From the NCBI GenBank assembly GCA_003505715.1, contig DNXU01000338.1:1-6838 (forward strand): 6,838 nt of DNA, read 5' to 3'. The notes beneath the pieces are model-generated. The model ran no database searches. It saw only the letters and a program-made list of their open reading frames with translations, and was not told where the DNA came from. Made by a program: the position numbers and the translations under genes. Below, one piece after another: positions 5,535 through 6,838 of this stretch (position 1 is the stretch's first letter; every line of letters starts with the position of its first letter). The DNA is from Cyanobacteria bacterium UBA8803. GTDB lineage: Bacteria > Cyanobacteriota > Cyanobacteriia > Cyanobacteriales > Coleofasciculaceae.

Positions 5535-6062
5535 TTAGCGGCGGCTAAATTCGATCGCATTCTGTTTAATACTCACGTCGTAATTACCAAAAAAGCCATG
5601 TCCGAGGAGTCCGATATCAAGGTATTCGTTAATACTGACTTCAGGATTGTTCACTTTAACTCCTCCAACTTCTACAGAACTAACACGTCCAATCGGAACT
5701 TCAATCATTCCCCCTGCGGTAGATGCGGTGGCTGTCCCCTCTGGTACTACTCTAAGAGTTCGAGCCATCTGTGGGGTGATAACTATGCCGGAGGCACCTG
5801 TATCGAACAACATTTCAAAGGTTTGGGTGCCGTTAAATGTAACATCAATGACAGGTACTTGGGCATCTCGACGTTTGATGCGAACTTGAAAAACCGAGGG
5901 AGTCCCGACACCGCAAAGCTGACCGAGGTCAATGACATTACCATTGGCATCTTGCATGAAACAGGGGAAATCTGTCTGGGAATGGGAGGTGGAGATCGGT
6001 AAGGTGACTCCGGCGATCGCAATTAAGACCGTTAGGAGGTGCCTCGACGAATAGAGTTTCAT
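5535..6062 (-). CDS. Secreted retropepsin-like aspartic protease (single domain)
   Basis: A 175-residue protein with a Sec signal peptide (about 1-28, possible cleavage after SHS; no lipobox) and a clan AA aspartic protease domain (about 58-174). The catalytic motif LFDTGAS is at D87, within VTFNGTQTFEMLFDTGAS, a stretch nearly identical to that in the larger protease at 2205-3206; both end in a YDV(S/T)IKQ(N/D)AIEF stretch. The late motif reads GLLGHGFF where the larger protease has GLLGQDFF, so an acidic residue is lost. Before the protease domain C34 and C50 bracket a segment with NGNVIDLGQL; this pattern of two cysteines around a GxVIDL core recurs in small secreted cyanobacterial proteins as I remember them, and the pair could form a disulphide. 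The ATG at 6062 fits the signal peptide but has no ribosome binding site. Likely active as a homodimer in the periplasm or lumen; substrate unknown. Confidence 0.82.
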   Translation of the reverse strand: MKLYSSRHLLTVLIAIAGVTLPISTSHSQTDFPCFMQDANGNVIDLGQLCGVGTPSVFQVRIKRRDAQVPVIDVTFNGTQTFEMLFDTGASGIVITPQMARTLRVVPEGTATASTAGGMIEVPIGRVSSVEVGGVKVNNPEVSINEYLDIGLLGHGFFGNYDVSIKQNAIEFSRR

Positions 6063-6102
6063 AGTTGTGTTTGCTTAAACCAATTAGGAGAGTGCTGAGA
6101 GT

Positions 6103-6137
6103 TACGGTTGTTAGAGCTTTGGCGATCGCCAACCGTA
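6103..6137. promoter_or_regulatory. Nested inverted repeats around a HIP1 site in the divergent gap
   Basis: TACGGTTG (6103-6110) and CAACCGTA (6130-6137) are perfect 8-bp inverted arms 19 bp apart. Inside and overlapping is the 14-bp palindrome TTGGCGATCGCCAA (6119-6132), which contains a HIP1 octamer. The site lies 41 bp upstream of the small protease gene, so it may be an operator or leader hairpin; its role is unproven. Confidence 0.4.
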
Positions 6138-6190
6138 CAACAGCCATCAAAAGATGACCCCAATCCCAGCTTATCAGGCGAATTAAAAGT

Positions 6191-6211
6191 CAGGGATGTT
6201 CACGATCCCTG
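6191..6211. promoter_or_regulatory. 7-bp inverted repeat with 7-bp spacer, possible operator
   Basis: CAGGGAT (6191-6197) and ATCCCTG (6205-6211) are perfect inverted arms, 45 bp upstream of the VOC protein start in the 194-bp divergent gap. The arm and spacer geometry fits a dimeric regulator site. It lacks the T-run of a terminator, and no gene ends here. Confidence 0.4.
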
Positions 6212-6220
6212 GGTAAGGAC

Positions 6221-6241
6221 GATTAACAATTAGCAATTAAC
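6221..6241. repeat. Degenerate heptamer array upstream of the VOC gene
   Basis: Plus strand GATTAAC, AATTAGC, AATTAAC in succession, ending 15 bp before the ATG at 6257. AT-rich and only three imperfect units, so it is weaker evidence than the other arrays. It may also provide promoter-like AT-rich sequence. Confidence 0.5.
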
Positions 6242-6256
6242 ATCTAGAACTGAATC

Positions 6257-6721
6257 ATGCTATCTAGCCAAGATTCCCTTACAGCAAAGCTTGCCCCAGG
6301 AAATTTGCGTCGGGTACATCACATTGCCTTGAATGTCCGCGACATGCAAGCATCTCGTCACTTTTACGGGGATATCCTGGGTCTCCACGAATTGAAAGGA
6401 GAAGAAGTTCCCACCACTCTCCGCGACCTGGTAGCCAGTGGCAAGGTTACCAATTTTATTACACCAGATGGTACTGTCCTCGATCTGTTTTGGGAACCAG
6501 AACTAACTCCACCCGATCCCGATCCGCATCGAGCCTTTACTCGTACCAATCACCTAGCCTTCGATATCGCTCCAGAGTTGTTCGATCGCGCTGTCGAGGT
6601 ACTCAAACACCATCAAGTTCCCCTTGATGGTGACCCAGTGAGCCGCCCTACGGGGCGAGGAATTTATTTTTACGATCCGGATGGCTTGATGATTGAGATT
6701 CGTTGCGATCCTATGGATTAA
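6257..6721 (+). CDS. Glyoxalase/bleomycin resistance/dioxygenase (VOC) family protein
   Basis: A 154-residue cytoplasmic protein with the two beta-alpha-beta-beta-beta halves of the vicinal oxygen chelate fold. The first half starts at RRVHHIALNVRDM with the FYGDILGL helix end typical of the family; the second starts at TNHLAFDIA. Candidate metal ligands are H22, D76 or E80 in the LDLFWE strand, H99, and E147 in YDPDGLMIEI, so a metal centre looks intact. Family members include glyoxalase I, extradiol dioxygenases and antibiotic-binding proteins, and the sequence does not settle which. The proline-rich PELTPPDPDP loop (81-90) between the halves is longer than in minimal members. It is transcribed away from the other genes and has no obvious tie to them. 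The ATG at 6257 has no Shine-Dalgarno sequence; the next in-frame ATG (residue 30) would cut into the fold. Confidence 0.88.
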   Translation: MLSSQDSLTAKLAPGNLRRVHHIALNVRDMQASRHFYGDILGLHELKGEEVPTTLRDLVASGKVTNFITPDGTVLDLFWEPELTPPDPDPHRAFTRTNHLAFDIAPELFDRAVEVLKHHQVPLDGDPVSRPTGRGIYFYDPDGLMIEIRCDPMD

Positions 6722-6732
6722 TCTGGCTCCCC

Positions 6733-6742
6733 CCAAATTTGG
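6733..6742. other. Small palindrome just after the VOC gene
   Basis: CCAAATTTGG, flanked by CCCC on the left and AGGG on the right, lies about 12 bp after the stop codon of the VOC gene. With one mismatch the paired arms reach nine bases. It could be a weak 3' end hairpin; no T-run follows. Confidence 0.3.
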
Positions 6743-6816
6743 AGGGTTGGTCACATGGCTCTGGCTGACTTTGCGTGTTGAAGTGGAATTGCTCTCAAGG
6801 GGTGACGAGTAAGCTG

Positions 6817-6838
6817 AAAGCTTGATTAATCAAGCTTT
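6817..6838. terminator. 22-bp perfect palindrome, possible bidirectional terminator
   Basis: AAAGCTTGATT (6817-6827) is followed at once by its exact reverse complement (6828-6838), reaching the window edge, so the structure may extend further. It lies 95 bp after the VOC gene. The A-run and T-run ends would suit a terminator usable from both sides, but the stem is AT-rich and has no loop, so an operator or replication-related palindrome is also possible. Confidence 0.4.

Noticed and set aside
5342..5548. Plus-strand 68-codon frame in the gap after the small protease
   Set aside because: No ribosome binding site, no recognisable sequence, and it runs through the heptamer array and into the end of the protease gene.

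Overview
The window looks like cyanobacterial chromosome. It carries a ferredoxin-type nitrite reductase, an NtcA-style nitrogen promoter, six GCGATCGC (HIP1) octamers and several arrays of tandem heptanucleotides, a repeat class typical of filamentous cyanobacteria. I cannot place the genus from sequence alone.

Layout: five genes read leftward (minus strand) and one reads rightward. From the left these are nirA, ferredoxin-nitrite reductase (19-1587); a 617-bp gap with its nitrogen-control promoter (NtcA site at 1900-1913, -10 box exactly 22 nt downstream, and a TGCA-N5-TGCA NtcB-like element behind it); a probable lipoprotein ending in a retropepsin-type aspartic protease domain (2205-3206); a CcdA/DsbD-family membrane thiol transporter (3422-4279); a probable lipoprotein ending in a thioredoxin fold with a WCPYC active site (4365-5261); a small secreted retropepsin-like protein (5535-6062); and, divergently, a glyoxalase/VOC-fold protein (6257-6721).

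The most interesting part is 2205-6062. Three of its four proteins are built from interchangeable parts. The first protease and the thioredoxin protein share a helical module of about 67 residues (about half identical by hand alignment) but carry different catalytic domains. The protease domain of the first is in turn homologous to the small secreted protease. With the CcdA homologue between them, the cluster looks like an extracytoplasmic (periplasm or thylakoid lumen) redox and proteolysis unit: CcdA could pass electrons across the membrane to the anchored thioredoxin domain, and the proteases could act on the same compartment. That function is inference; the domain sharing is visible directly.

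A second theme is repeats. Tandem 7-bp arrays of several families occur at 1-35, 1965-1992, 3420-3440, 4285-4347, 5500-5527 and 6221-6241, so at or near most gene boundaries. Arrays of one related family (ATTAG-type) encode the last residues and the stop codons of both nirA and the ccdA-like gene. A nine-copy array occupies the place where the ccdA-like gene should have its ribosome binding site. Only nirA has a convincing Shine-Dalgarno sequence.
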